This document shows, in pieces, positions 25,116-33,466 of a DNA stretch of 64,000 nt. This stretch comes from Tardiphaga robiniae (GTDB lineage: Bacteria > Pseudomonadota > Alphaproteobacteria > Rhizobiales > Xanthobacteraceae): contig NZ_LVYV01000045.1 in assembly GCF_001618955.1 (NCBI RefSeq), forward strand, positions 273,645 to 337,644. The letters run 5' to 3'. Under the pieces are notes generated by a model. That model did no database searches. It was not told the DNA's origin and saw only the letters and a program-made list of their open reading frames with translations. Position numbers and translations under genes: made by a program. The stretch's first letter is position 1, and every line of letters begins with the position of its first letter.

Positions 25116-26099
25116 TCAGCTTTCGCTGCGCGTTTTCAGAATCGCCAGATGCACGAAATGCAGCTTTCCCCTCACCGCTTGCGTCAGGTGAAACGGATAG
25201 GCGTCGCTCATACCCATCGAACGATTGAGTTCGTTCATGCTGTAGGACACAGCATCCCACAGCGACAGCAGCGCTTCGAAGTCACGCTCGAGATAGGGAT
25301 CGTCCAGCGTATGGCGCGAGCGCTCGTCCAGTGACAGCGGCAGCGATGATGCCGTGTCCAGCGTCGAGACGATGTGCAGGAAATGCGCAAAGGTCTCGGC
25401 CCAGTCTTCCCACGGATGCGAGGTCGCATACTCGCTGATGAAGGCGTCGCTATTCCAGGAGCGATCGGCGCGATTGTGATAGGCCGCGAGTGCTTCTCCG
25501 TAGTCGCGGGTTTCATCGCCGAAGATCAGACGGAACGGGCTGATGAGCTGCGACTGATCGACCAGCGCTTCCCAGTAAAAATGCCCGACCTCGTGGCGGA
25601 AATGGCCGAGCAGCGTCCGATACGGTTCGCGAAACGCCGCGCGGCGCGCCTCGCGCTCGGCATCGTCCGCTTCCGAGAGGTTCATCGTGATCAGCCCCGA
25701 CAAATGCCCGGTCATGATCGGATGTCCGGCGGTCTCATCCGAGAGAATGTCGAATGCGATATGCGCGCCGCTCGAAACGGCAAGGGGCAGTCTGAGCCGC
25801 ATCAGGTCGTAGGTCAGACGTCGCTTGGCTTGCTCAACCCGCTTCCAGAGCGCGACATTGCGATCGGATACCAGATTGGGGATCGTCCGCGTCAGGCGGC
25901 AGGAGGGACAGAACGGATCGCTCTCATCCGTGGCCCAGTTGCACGCGATCAGATCGCGATTGGCACAGGACATGGCCGACGCAGCGCTGACGACATTGGA
26001 CTGCGCGGTGTCGAATATCAGCGCCTCGCCGCATTGCACGCAATCGCTTTGCTCGAAGAAAACGCGCGTCTGGCAGCTGGGGCAGATCAGTTGTTTCAT
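25116..26099 (-). CDS. Putative zinc-binding metallopeptidase (Peptidase_Mx, formerly DUF2248)
   Basis: The 327-residue protein starts with zinc-ribbon motifs (Cys7-x2-Cys10, Cys20-x2-Cys23; further CxxC at 64-67) and then the metallopeptidase motif HFRHEVGHFYWE with His169, Glu170 and His173. A later acidic/aromatic segment, YATSHPWEDWAETFAHFLHI, carries the probable third ligand. It is cytoplasmic (no signal peptide). Substrate unknown. It is divergent from the beta-lactamase gene with a 174-base spacer, and codon use matches the neighbours. Confidence 0.9.
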   Translation of the reverse strand: MKQLICPSCQTRVFFEQSDCVQCGEALIFDTAQSNVVSAASAMSCANRDLIACNWATDESDPFCPSCRLTRTIPNLVSDRNVALWKRVEQAKRRLTYDLMRLRLPLAVSSGAHIAFDILSDETAGHPIMTGHLSGLITMNLSEADDAEREARRAAFREPYRTLLGHFRHEVGHFYWEALVDQSQLISPFRLIFGDETRDYGEALAAYHNRADRSWNSDAFISEYATSHPWEDWAETFAHFLHIVSTLDTASSLPLSLDERSRHTLDDPYLERDFEALLSLWDAVSYSMNELNRSMGMSDAYPFHLTQAVRGKLHFVHLAILKTRSES

Positions 26100-26273
26100 G
26101 GGTGAAGTCTAACCCGAAATGGCCGGGATGGTTCAACGCGCTCGCAACATTCGCCGCCGGACCGTGTCTGTCATGCGCGATGCCGGCAGGAATGCCGCTT
26201 GAGCGATCTGCCCAAATCGCGCTTCAATCCGGGCGTTCAAAAGAACCAATAAAAATCAGACCGGGAGGCCATC

Positions 26274-27161
26274 ATGAAGACGCTCGCAGGCGCTATCTGC
26301 GCTCTGGCGCTATTTGCAGGTAGCGCGCAGGCACAGACCGTCAAGGATTTCCTCGCACAGGTCATGGTCAAGTGGACCGCGCCGTTCGAGCCGTTTCAGC
26401 TGATCGACAACATCTATTACGTCGGCACCGACGGGATCGCGGTCTATATCATCAAGACATCCGACGGGCTGATCCTGATGGATACGGGCGTCCCGCAATC
26501 GACCGGGATGATCAAGGACCACATCGCGAAACTCGGTTTCAAGGTCAGCGACATCAAGATCATCCTCAACAGCCACGCGCATTTCGATCACACCGGCGGT
26601 TTTGCGGAGATCAAGAAGGACACCGGCGCGCAACTGATCGCAGGCCTACGGGACAAGCCGCTGCTTGAAAGCGGCACCTATCCCGGCGACGAAACAAACA
26701 CCGATATCGGCTTCCCGCCGGTCAAGGTGGATCGCACCGTCACCGAAGGCGACAAGGTCACGCTCGGCGCCACCACGCTGACGGCGCATGCAACGCCCGG
26801 CCATTCGCCGGGCTGCACGAGCTGGGAAATGACCGTGAAGGACGGTAACGAGAACCGTGAGGTCCTGTTCTTCTGCAGCGGCACCGTGGCGCTGAACCGG
26901 CTGGTTGGAAATCCGACCCATGCCGGCATCGTCGACGATTATCGGTCGACCTATGCCAAGGCCAAGGCCATGAAAATCGACGTGCTGCTCGGGCCGCATC
27001 CGGAAGTCTATGGCATGCAGGCCAAGCGCGCGGCGATGAAGGACGGCGCGCCAAACCCCTTCGTGAAACCGGGCGAGCTTGCCGCTTACGCTGCAACGCT
27101 CGAACAGGATTTCGACAAGCAGCTCGCCAGGCAAACGGCTGCGCTGCAAAGCGGCAAATAG
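26274..27161 (+). CDS. Subclass B3 metallo-beta-lactamase
   Basis: The 295-residue protein has a signal peptide (MKTLAGAICALALFAGSAQAQ) and the full B3 zinc site: His101, His103, Asp105 and His106 in NSHAHFDHTGG, His177 in TPGHSPGCTSW and His242 in LLGPHPEVYG. This is the H/H/H plus D/H/H arrangement of BJP-1 and L1 without the Gln of GOB enzymes. It would hydrolyse beta-lactams, including carbapenems, in the periplasm. GGGAGG precedes the start. It is a chromosomal, not mobile, setting: no integron, IS or LysR regulator flanks it. Native substrates may differ. Confidence 0.9.
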   Translation: MKTLAGAICALALFAGSAQAQTVKDFLAQVMVKWTAPFEPFQLIDNIYYVGTDGIAVYIIKTSDGLILMDTGVPQSTGMIKDHIAKLGFKVSDIKIILNSHAHFDHTGGFAEIKKDTGAQLIAGLRDKPLLESGTYPGDETNTDIGFPPVKVDRTVTEGDKVTLGATTLTAHATPGHSPGCTSWEMTVKDGNENREVLFFCSGTVALNRLVGNPTHAGIVDDYRSTYAKAKAMKIDVLLGPHPEVYGMQAKRAAMKDGAPNPFVKPGELAAYAATLEQDFDKQLARQTAALQSGK

Positions 27162-27257
27162 CGACTGCCAGCCGCGGCGAGCGATTTGTCGCAAGCCGCG
27201 GCAGTTGTCGGCGATTGCGGTCGGCTGGTAGTTTTGCGCATCAGATGAGGTGTGCCC

Positions 27258-27662
27258 ATGGAACTCGCTTGCCCCTGCAACGCTGTCAAACTCCGGATCA
27301 GTGCCGACCCCGTCGCGCATTTTTGGTGCCACTGTGCCGACTGCCAGACAGTCCACGGCGCGGCCTATGTGGCCGAGGCCGTCTATCCGGCTGACGGTGT
27401 CGAAGTCATTGAGGGCGATACAACGTCGTTCGCGCTGAAGACGACCCCGCGTCTCAGTTGCGCGAAATGTGCCACGCGGCTGATTATCGAACTTGACGGG
27501 ATCGGCATGCGCAGCATCAACGGCTATCTGCTCGGAGACGCGTTCAAGCCGAGCCTGCATATCAATTGCAGCGAGGCGATCGCTCCGGTCCGCGACGGCC
27601 TGCCGCATTACGCCGCCATGCCGGCAGCATTCGGCGGCGACGACCGGTTCGTCGACTGGTAG
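27258..27662 (+). CDS. GFA (glutathione-dependent formaldehyde-activating) family protein
   Basis: The 134-residue protein has the GFA zinc-site Cys: CPCNAVKLRI, HFWCHCADCQTVHGAAY and SCAKCATRLI. It would bind zinc in a Mss4-like fold; some members act on S-hydroxymethylglutathione, most are uncharacterised. The start ATG (27258) has GAGG seven bases upstream (27247-27250); a GTG six bases earlier is too close to it. It follows the beta-lactamase by 96 bases. Confidence 0.82.
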   Translation: MELACPCNAVKLRISADPVAHFWCHCADCQTVHGAAYVAEAVYPADGVEVIEGDTTSFALKTTPRLSCAKCATRLIIELDGIGMRSINGYLLGDAFKPSLHINCSEAIAPVRDGLPHYAAMPAAFGGDDRFVDW

Positions 27663-27683
27663 GACGCCGAGTTTTTTGCCTGG

Positions 27684-28931
27684 CTAAGGCAACGCCAGCA
27701 AACCCGCTGCGACAACCATGGTCGCCAGCGCCGACAGCGCCAGTGACCAGTGGATCCCGATCATGCTGCCGATGACGCCGACCGAGATGCCGCTGAAGGC
27801 GCGCAAACCCAGGCTCGCCATGTTGAACAGTCCAATGACACGGCCGCGCTTGTCCAGGGGGGCATCGAGCTGTACGAGGCTCTGCGCCATCGCGTTGAAC
27901 GACAATTCGAGGAAACCGGCCGCAAACAGGAACACCAGCGCGATGGCGTAGTGACCGGTCAGCGCGAAGATCGCCAGCGCGCCACACCAGAGCAGCGCCA
28001 GCAAGATCGCGGTACGCGGCTTTGGCGCGAGCAACTGTCTGCCCTCCAGCGCCAAACCGGCGAGCAGCCCGCCGGCTGCGTCAGCCGCCAGCAGCATGCT
28101 ATAGGACATGCCGGGATCGCCATGACCGAGATCACTGGCGAAGCCCGGCATCTGCGAACTATAGGCATTGCCGACAAAGAACGAGGCCGCGCCGGCCAGT
28201 GCAATCATGGACACGATCACCGGCCGGTGGCGAACATCGCGCATGGTCTGGACGATGTCAGCGAAGCCACGCACGGCGCGCTGAGGCACCGGCGCGCCGG
28301 TGCGAAAGCGCGGACCATAGGGCGCATTGATCAACCACAGCACCAGCGGCAGATAGAAGATGGTGTTGAGCATGATGCCATAGGCCGGACCCAGCGCGAG
28401 CAGGATCACGCCGCCGACCGCAGGGCCGACCATGACGCCGAGATAGCGCGCCATGGCGTTCAGACGCACCGCGCTCGGCAGGTCGGCGGAGCCGACGACG
28501 TCGTAGAGCAGCATCTGGTTCGGCGTCTGCCACAGCACGCCGGCACAGCCATGGATCACCAGCAGCACCATCGCCTGCCACATCTGCAGGGTATCGGTGA
28601 CAAAGAAATAGCCCCAGCCCAGCGATGCCAGAATGAACAGCGCCATGCCGCACTGGATCACGCGCCGCGGGTCGAACCGCTCCGCCAGCGCGCCAGATGT
28701 GACCGAGAACAGCAGGAACGGCAGCCAGTGCGAGACGATGGCAAACCCACCGAGCGCGGGCGACTGGAATTTCTGAAACACCACCCAGTAGCTAATCACA
28801 TGCTCAATATTGTCGGCCATCATGGCCAGCACATAGGTGATGAATTGGGCGCGGAATCCCGGGTGATGGAGCGCCGCGAAGGATCGTTTGGTGGGCGATG
28901 CGCCGACGGTCTGCGCTGGGGTGTCGCTCAT
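27684..28931 (-). CDS. MFS transporter (EntS/MFS_3-like)
   Basis: The 415-residue protein has 12 hydrophobic segments, with the TM2-TM3 loop SGALAERFDPRRVIQCGM and a later loop GLFNMASLGLRAFSGISVG. It starts with LHHPGFRAQFITYVLAMMADN, as in the MFS_3 group that includes enterobactin and macrolide exporters. Substrate unknown. It is convergent with the GFA gene (21-base gap) and divergent from the YghU-type gene. Confidence 0.82.
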   Translation of the reverse strand: MSDTPAQTVGASPTKRSFAALHHPGFRAQFITYVLAMMADNIEHVISYWVVFQKFQSPALGGFAIVSHWLPFLLFSVTSGALAERFDPRRVIQCGMALFILASLGWGYFFVTDTLQMWQAMVLLVIHGCAGVLWQTPNQMLLYDVVGSADLPSAVRLNAMARYLGVMVGPAVGGVILLALGPAYGIMLNTIFYLPLVLWLINAPYGPRFRTGAPVPQRAVRGFADIVQTMRDVRHRPVIVSMIALAGAASFFVGNAYSSQMPGFASDLGHGDPGMSYSMLLAADAAGGLLAGLALEGRQLLAPKPRTAILLALLWCGALAIFALTGHYAIALVFLFAAGFLELSFNAMAQSLVQLDAPLDKRGRVIGLFNMASLGLRAFSGISVGVIGSMIGIHWSLALSALATMVVAAGLLALP

Positions 28932-29128
28932 CGGGAGGGGAATCTTCGGACGGAGGGAAACGCCGCCATCGGCAATGACGGCGGTTCGGACTCGTTACAT
29001 CGCATGTCTTCGCCCGGCACAAGGCGGCTTCCGGCATAGGACGCCTCGCCATCTTGCATGCAATTGCATTCATCCCTACCTGTCCCCGGCAACCATCAAC
29101 CCTGCCCCTTTTCCGGAGCCAGCCTGAC

Positions 29129-30001
29129 ATGACCGACGCCCCCTACACGCCTCCCAAAGTCTGGACCTGGGACAAGGAAAACGGCGGCAAATTTGCCTCG
29201 ACCAACCGACCCATCGCCGGCCCCACCCATGACAAGGAGCTGCCGGTCGGCAAGCATCCGCTGCAGCTCTATTCGCTGGCGACGCCGAACGGCCAGAAGG
29301 TCACGATCATGCTGGAAGAGCTGCTCGCAGCCGGCCACACAGGTGCGGAATATGATGCGTGGCTGATCCGGATCGACGGCAACCAGTTTGGCTCCGGTTT
29401 CGTCGAAGTGAACCCTAATTCCAAGATCCCGGCCTTGATGGATCGCAGCGGCGACAAGCCGATCCGCGTCTTCGAGTCCGGCGCGATCCTGCTGCATCTC
29501 GCCGAGAAATTCGGCGCCTTCATTCCAAAGGGCGGCCCGGAACGCGCCGAGTGCCTGTCCTGGCTGTTCTGGCAGATGGGCAGCGCCCCCTTCCTCGGCG
29601 GCGGCTTCGGCCATTTCTATGCCTATGCACCGACCAAGATCGAATACGCCATCGATCGTTACGCCATGGAGACGAAACGTCAGCTCGACGTGCTGGACCG
29701 TCGCCTCGCCGATAACGAGTATCTTGCCGGCAAGGATTATACGATCGCCGATATGGCGGTGTTCCCCTGGTATGGCGGCCTCGCAGAGAATGCGATCTAT
29801 GGCGATGCCGGCACTTTCCTCGATGTGCAGAGCTACAAGAACCTGCAGCGCTGGACCAAGACCATCGCGGCACGACCTGCCGTGAAGCGCGGTCGCATGG
29901 TCAATCGCACCTCGGGCGACCCGGCCGGCCAGTTGCGCGAACGCCATGACGCCAGCGACTTCGACACGAAGACTCAGGACAAGCTCGAAGCGAAGAGCTG
30001 A
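29129..30001 (+). CDS. yghU: Glutathione-dependent disulfide-bond oxidoreductase (YghU-type GST)
   Basis: The 290-residue protein carries the YghU/Nu-class pattern: PPKVWTWDKENGGKFASTNR, the thioredoxin-fold domain LQLYSLATPNGQKVTIMLEE, IPALMDRSGDKPIRVFESGAI and the all-helical C-domain DVLDRRLADNEYLAGKDYTIADMAVFPW in outline. It reduces disulfides using two bound glutathiones. The start is the ATG at 29129; an upstream open frame (from 29054) is not family-like. A bidirectional terminator follows. Confidence 0.9.
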   Translation: MTDAPYTPPKVWTWDKENGGKFASTNRPIAGPTHDKELPVGKHPLQLYSLATPNGQKVTIMLEELLAAGHTGAEYDAWLIRIDGNQFGSGFVEVNPNSKIPALMDRSGDKPIRVFESGAILLHLAEKFGAFIPKGGPERAECLSWLFWQMGSAPFLGGGFGHFYAYAPTKIEYAIDRYAMETKRQLDVLDRRLADNEYLAGKDYTIADMAVFPWYGGLAENAIYGDAGTFLDVQSYKNLQRWTKTIAARPAVKRGRMVNRTSGDPAGQLRERHDASDFDTKTQDKLEAKS

Positions 30002-30041
30002 GGCGAAGGCCTGGCTTTGATGTCGCTTCGGCCCGAAATCG

Positions 30042-30067
30042 AAAAGCCCCGGATGAGCGGGGCTTTT
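30042..30067. terminator. Bidirectional rho-independent terminator
   Basis: AAAAGCCCCG (30042-30051), loop GATGAG and CGGGGCTTTT (30058-30067). It separates the convergent YghU-type gene and the PsiF-like gene, and has A- and T-tracts on both sides. Confidence 0.88.
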
Positions 30068-30095
30068 GCACGTCTGGATGCGTGGGGCTGCAGCC

Positions 30096-30317
30096 TCAGC
30101 CCTTCATGCACTTGTTGACCGATGAAGTCTTGGCGGCGCCGGCCAGTGGCTTGCCCTCGGCGCTCTTGGCGTTGTCCTCGCAGCACTTCTTCATGAAGCT
30201 GTTCTTGGCAGCGCCCGCGAGCGGCTTGCCGTCGCCGCTGACGGCGTTGCAGGATTGCGCCATTGCGGGCGCAGCACTGAACAGGCTCAAGAGGACGAGA
30301 ACAGACAGACGTTTCAT
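30096..30317 (-). CDS. Small PsiF-like exported repeat protein
   Basis: The 73-residue product has a signal peptide (MKRLSVLVLLSLFSAAPAMA) and two copies of a short unit, C-N-x-x-S-x-(D/E)-G-K-P-L-A-G-A-A-K, at SGDGKPLAGAAKNSFMKKC and SAEGKPLAGAAKTSSVNKC. The Lys/Cys repeat is like PsiF of phosphate-starvation responses. I do not see a Pho box. Function in the periplasm is unknown. Confidence 0.75.
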   Translation of the reverse strand: MKRLSVLVLLSLFSAAPAMAQSCNAVSGDGKPLAGAAKNSFMKKCCEDNAKSAEGKPLAGAAKTSSVNKCMKG

Positions 30318-30402
30318 GGACCGACTCCCGGTTTGTTGGAGCCGCAGCCTAGCGCAACCACCGGCTCTCGCAAGACCGGCTATGCATCACATACTTACCG
30401 CT

Positions 30403-30825
30403 TCAAACGCTGTGCCGCGGCTTGACGATCTCGCCGCGTACCGAGGCTACACCCATCTCGAAACTGTCAGCGATACGGCGCGCGCGGGTCATGAAGGCCT
30501 CGGTGACCTCAGCCGGAAATATCTCGCGTGCGGTCTGTTCGAACAGCAAAAGCCAGCGATCGAAATGTTCGCCCGTCAGCGGTAGCACGAGATGTGGACG
30601 CATCGGCCGGCCATTGTAGCGGCCGGTCTTCAGCATCATCGACGACCAGAAATCGCTGATCTGCGCGATGTGATGATCCCAGTCGGTCACCGCACCGTTG
30701 AAGACCGGCCCCAGCAAATCATCCTCGCGGGCGCGGCCGTAAAAGGTCTGCACCAGAAGCGCGATATTTTCCTCACTCAGGGAAGGCTGGAAGCTGGTGA
30801 AGCCGATTTCGGAGGTCTGCGTCAT
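30403..30825 (-). CDS. Group III truncated haemoglobin
   Basis: The 140-residue protein fits the group III trHb family: IALLVQTFYGRAREDDLLGPVF, ITDWDHHIAQISDFWSSMMLK-like middle (here VTDWDHHIAQISDFW) and the proximal His in LTGEHFDRWLLLF. The family binds haem and handles NO, O2 or peroxides. The start is the ATG at 30823-30825; an upstream ATG adds 26 unlikely residues. It lies downstream of the aldolase gene on the same strand, with an 80-base gap. Confidence 0.92.
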   Translation of the reverse strand: MTQTSEIGFTSFQPSLSEENIALLVQTFYGRAREDDLLGPVFNGAVTDWDHHIAQISDFWSSMMLKTGRYNGRPMRPHLVLPLTGEHFDRWLLLFEQTAREIFPAEVTEAFMTRARRIADSFEMGVASVRGEIVKPRHSV

Positions 30826-30905
30826 GCGCCCTGATGTAGGCGACGGCGGTGAGCTCGGCAACCGCCATCGCCCGAAATCCGCTTTGCAATTGATCCAGCG
30901 CAAGC

Positions 30906-31700
30906 TCAGTTGCGATAGGACGGATCGACCCGGTCAAGCTTGCGGAGTAGTGCCGGCCAGGCGAGTTCGCCGCTGAGGCCCGGAACATTGTCGCGCGGCT
31001 TCATGCGGTCATAGGTATCCTGCAGGACCTTCTGCGGCGGCGTGATCAGCTTGGTGTTGCACGACAGTGCTGCAACCTGAACCTGGCAGGCCCGCTCCAT
31101 CCGGAACAGCACGTTGAAAGCCGCGGCGATGGTCTTGCCGACCACCAGCAGGCCGTGATTACGCAGCACCATCGCCTCGTGATTGCCGAGATGTGCGATC
31201 AGCCGTTCGCGCTCCTCGGGATTGTCGGCGATGCCCTCAAAATCGTGATAGGCGACATGAAGGAAGCGCATGCAGGTCTGTGCCACCGGCAGCAACCCGC
31301 ATTCCATCGCCGATACGGCCATGCCAGCCACCGTATGGGTATGCGCGACGCAATCGACATCGTGACGCGCCATGTGGATGGCACTATGGATCACAAAGCC
31401 CGCGGCATTCACGGCGTAGTCGGACGCGTTGAACAGCGTGTTGCCGTCGAGGTCGATCTTGACGAGGCTCGACGCATCGATCTCTTCATAGAGCATTCCA
31501 TAGGGATTGATCAGGAACTGGTCTTCCGTTCCCGGCACGCGGCAGGAGATGTGGTTGGCGATCATTTCGGTCATGCCGTACATCGCCGTGAGACGATAAC
31601 AGGCAGCGAGATTGACGCGCGACTGCCACTCCTCGGGGCTGACCTGATCCTGCACCGAACGGACGACCTTCACGGCGGGTGAGCTGACGGCTGCATTCAT
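30906..31700 (-). CDS. Class II aldolase/adducin-family protein
   Basis: The 264-residue protein has the class II aldolase fold: YGMTEMIANHISCRVP, the metal His pair in DCVAHTHTVAG, a further His in HVAYHDFEG and HGLLVVGKT late in the domain (VLRNHGLLV). It would act as an aldolase or epimerase on a sugar- or acid-phosphate with Zn; exact substrate unknown. The Bug receptor at 31731 is 30 bases upstream on the same strand, so both probably belong to one operon for uptake and use of a carboxylate. Confidence 0.85.
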   Translation of the reverse strand: MNAAVSSPAVKVVRSVQDQVSPEEWQSRVNLAACYRLTAMYGMTEMIANHISCRVPGTEDQFLINPYGMLYEEIDASSLVKIDLDGNTLFNASDYAVNAAGFVIHSAIHMARHDVDCVAHTHTVAGMAVSAMECGLLPVAQTCMRFLHVAYHDFEGIADNPEERERLIAHLGNHEAMVLRNHGLLVVGKTIAAAFNVLFRMERACQVQVAALSCNTKLITPPQKVLQDTYDRMKPRDNVPGLSGELAWPALLRKLDRVDPSYRN

Positions 31701-31730
31701 TGATGTTCTCCCTTGATCTTGTTCTCGCGG

Positions 31731-32714
31731 TCAGTCGACCGTGATGTTGGCTTCGCGAATGAGCTTGCCCAGGCGGTAGCGCTCGCTCTTCACATGAGTT
31801 TCGAGTTCAGCCGGCGTCATCGGCCAGGGCTGATTGCCGATCGGCTCCATCTTCTTTGCAAATTCCGGCGTCTTGACGATGCGGGTGATGGCGGCGCTGA
31901 GCCTGTTCAGCACCGGCTGCGGCGTGCCCGCCGGGGCGAAGACCGCGAACCATGTCGCGCCGACGATGCTCGGGAAGCCGAGCTCCTTGAAGGTTGGCAC
32001 ATCGGGCAATTGCGGCAAGCGCTCCTCGGACAGGACCGCCAGCGCGCAATACATGCCGGCATTGTGGTTCGGCACGGTATTGGTCAGCGCCTCCACATTA
32101 CTGTCAACGATGCCCGCGAGCATGTCGTTCATCGCCGGCGCAGCACCGCGATAGTGAACATGCTGCAGCTTCACGCCGAGTCCGCGGGCCACAATCTCAC
32201 CCATGAGGTGCACGGTGCTGCCCGGTCCGTTGGTGGCGTTGTTGACCTTGCTCGGATTGGCCAGCGCATAGGCACGAAACGCCGCGACGTCGGCGGCCGG
32301 AAAGTCCTTCTTCACGACAAAGGCAAACGGCACCTTCACTACCATCGCAACGGGCGCGAAATCCTCCAGCTTGTATTTGATGGAGGCCAGCAGATGCGGG
32401 TTGGTCGTAAAGGTCGTCGCGCTGGCGAATAGCAGCGTGTAACCATCCTTGTCGGCACCGGCCACGACTTGCGCACCGATAGATGTGCTGGCGCCGCCGC
32501 GGTTCTCGATCACCACCTGTTTGCCGAGTTCGGCGCTAAGCTGTTCGGTGAGGATGCGCGCGACGATGTCGGTCGTTCCGCCGGGCGGAAATGGCACGAC
32601 CATCGTGATGTTGCGATCGGGATATTGCTGCGCCTGCCCCGGCACTGCGGCGAATAGCGATGAGGCAAGGACCGCGGCGACGGCAAACCATCGCCCCTTC
32701 TTGTTGTTGCTCAC
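31731..32714 (-). CDS. Tripartite tricarboxylate transporter (Bug/TctC) periplasmic receptor
   Basis: The 327-residue protein has a signal peptide (NKKGRWFAVAAVLASSLFAAVPGQAQ) and the Bug pattern: YPDRNITMVVPFPPGGTTDI, VIENRGGASTSIGAQVVA and KLQHVHYRGAAPAMNDMLAG. The GTG at 32712-32714 has GGGAG five bases upstream, whereas the ATG sixteen codons earlier lacks one. It is the first gene of a unit with the class II aldolase. No membrane subunits are present, as for the other two copies in this window. Confidence 0.92.
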   Translation of the reverse strand: MSNNKKGRWFAVAAVLASSLFAAVPGQAQQYPDRNITMVVPFPPGGTTDIVARILTEQLSAELGKQVVIENRGGASTSIGAQVVAGADKDGYTLLFASATTFTTNPHLLASIKYKLEDFAPVAMVVKVPFAFVVKKDFPAADVAAFRAYALANPSKVNNATNGPGSTVHLMGEIVARGLGVKLQHVHYRGAAPAMNDMLAGIVDSNVEALTNTVPNHNAGMYCALAVLSEERLPQLPDVPTFKELGFPSIVGATWFAVFAPAGTPQPVLNRLSAAITRIVKTPEFAKKMEPIGNQPWPMTPAELETHVKSERYRLGKLIREANITVD

Positions 32715-32876
32715 GTTTTCTCCCTTTGCGCCGGTCCATTGGGCTTCCGCCTGGAACGACATTTTCGGGAGAGGCTAAAACAAGAGCCCAGCCGATGCGA
32801 CGACTAAATAAGCCGGGCAGCTATCGGATTACACGGGATACGCAATCGACTGACGGGACGTTGCCGTCTCGGTGAA

Positions 32877-33206
32877 TCAATGCACCGTGGCGTTCGAGAA
32901 CAAGTTGATCACGATCACGCCGGAGACAATCAGGCCGAGACCGCACAGCGCTGCCGGATCGAGCTTCTGCCCCTGAAAAGCCCAGGCGATGCCGGTCACC
33001 AGCACGATGCCAACGCCCGACCAGATTGCGTAGGCCACGCCGGTCGGGATGTCGCGCAAGGCGATGGACAGAAAATAGAATGACACGGCATAGCCCGCCA
33101 CCGTCACCAGCGACGGCACCGGTTTGCTGAAGCCGTCGGAGAGCTTGAGGAAGCTGGTGGCAACTACTTCACACAGGATGGCGATCGTGAGGTAGGCATA
33201 GGTCAT
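32877..33206 (-). CDS. EmrE-type small multidrug resistance transporter
   Basis: The 109-residue protein has four membrane segments and the SMR residues: the essential Glu13 in AILCEVVATSFLK, IPTGVAYAIWSGVG with Trp62, and a C-terminus INLFSNATVH very like INLLSRSTPH of EmrE. It exports quaternary cations and dyes by proton antiport. The ATG at 33204-33206 overlaps the stop of the small protein gene by four bases (ATGA). Confidence 0.92.
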   Translation of the reverse strand: MTYAYLTIAILCEVVATSFLKLSDGFSKPVPSLVTVAGYAVSFYFLSIALRDIPTGVAYAIWSGVGIVLVTGIAWAFQGQKLDPAALCGLGLIVSGVIVINLFSNATVH

Positions 33207-33457
33207 GACGCACACCCGGTGCTGGCCGCTCTAGATTTACCGGACACGCGTTCGAGATAGTCGCGATGAATCGCCTGGACGGTGACGCGGTCGTCGAATT
33301 TCACGCGCACGCTGCTTGGCGTGCCCATGCGGACGATGACGCCCTCGCGGCTGCCATAGGTCGGGTGCCGCTCCTGCCCGAACGCGTTCATGCGCGCGCG
33401 ATCGCCGTAGTTGAGCCAGGCCAGATCGAGATCCCGTTCGTAAGCCACGCGGCGCAT
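33203..33457 (-). CDS. Small protein, paralogue of the one at 16526-16804, coupled to the SMR gene
   Basis: The 84-residue product has the core QERHPTYGSREGVIVRMGTPSSVRVKFDDRVTVQAIHRDYLE in outline, matching the protein at 16526-16804 closely (RHPxYG, GVIV, VKFD, VQAIHRDYLE). AGGAG (about 33464-33468) sets the ATG at 33455-33457. It overlaps the SMR gene by four bases, so the two are coupled. Function unknown; a small beta-barrel (SH3/KOW-like) fold is inference. Confidence 0.7.
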   Translation of the reverse strand: MRRVAYERDLDLAWLNYGDRARMNAFGQERHPTYGSREGVIVRMGTPSSVRVKFDDRVTVQAIHRDYLERVSGKSRAASTGCAS

Positions 33458-33466
33458 GTTCAACTC

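Noticed and set aside
27662..27690. Terminator between the GFA and MFS genes
   Set aside because: A TTGCCT/AGGCAA stem exists but the T-run precedes it and the stem lies partly in the MFS coding end.
27750..29039. 429-residue plus-strand ORF over an MFS gene
   Set aside because: Composition rich in Gln, His and Arg without motifs; antisense shadow of the MFS transporter.
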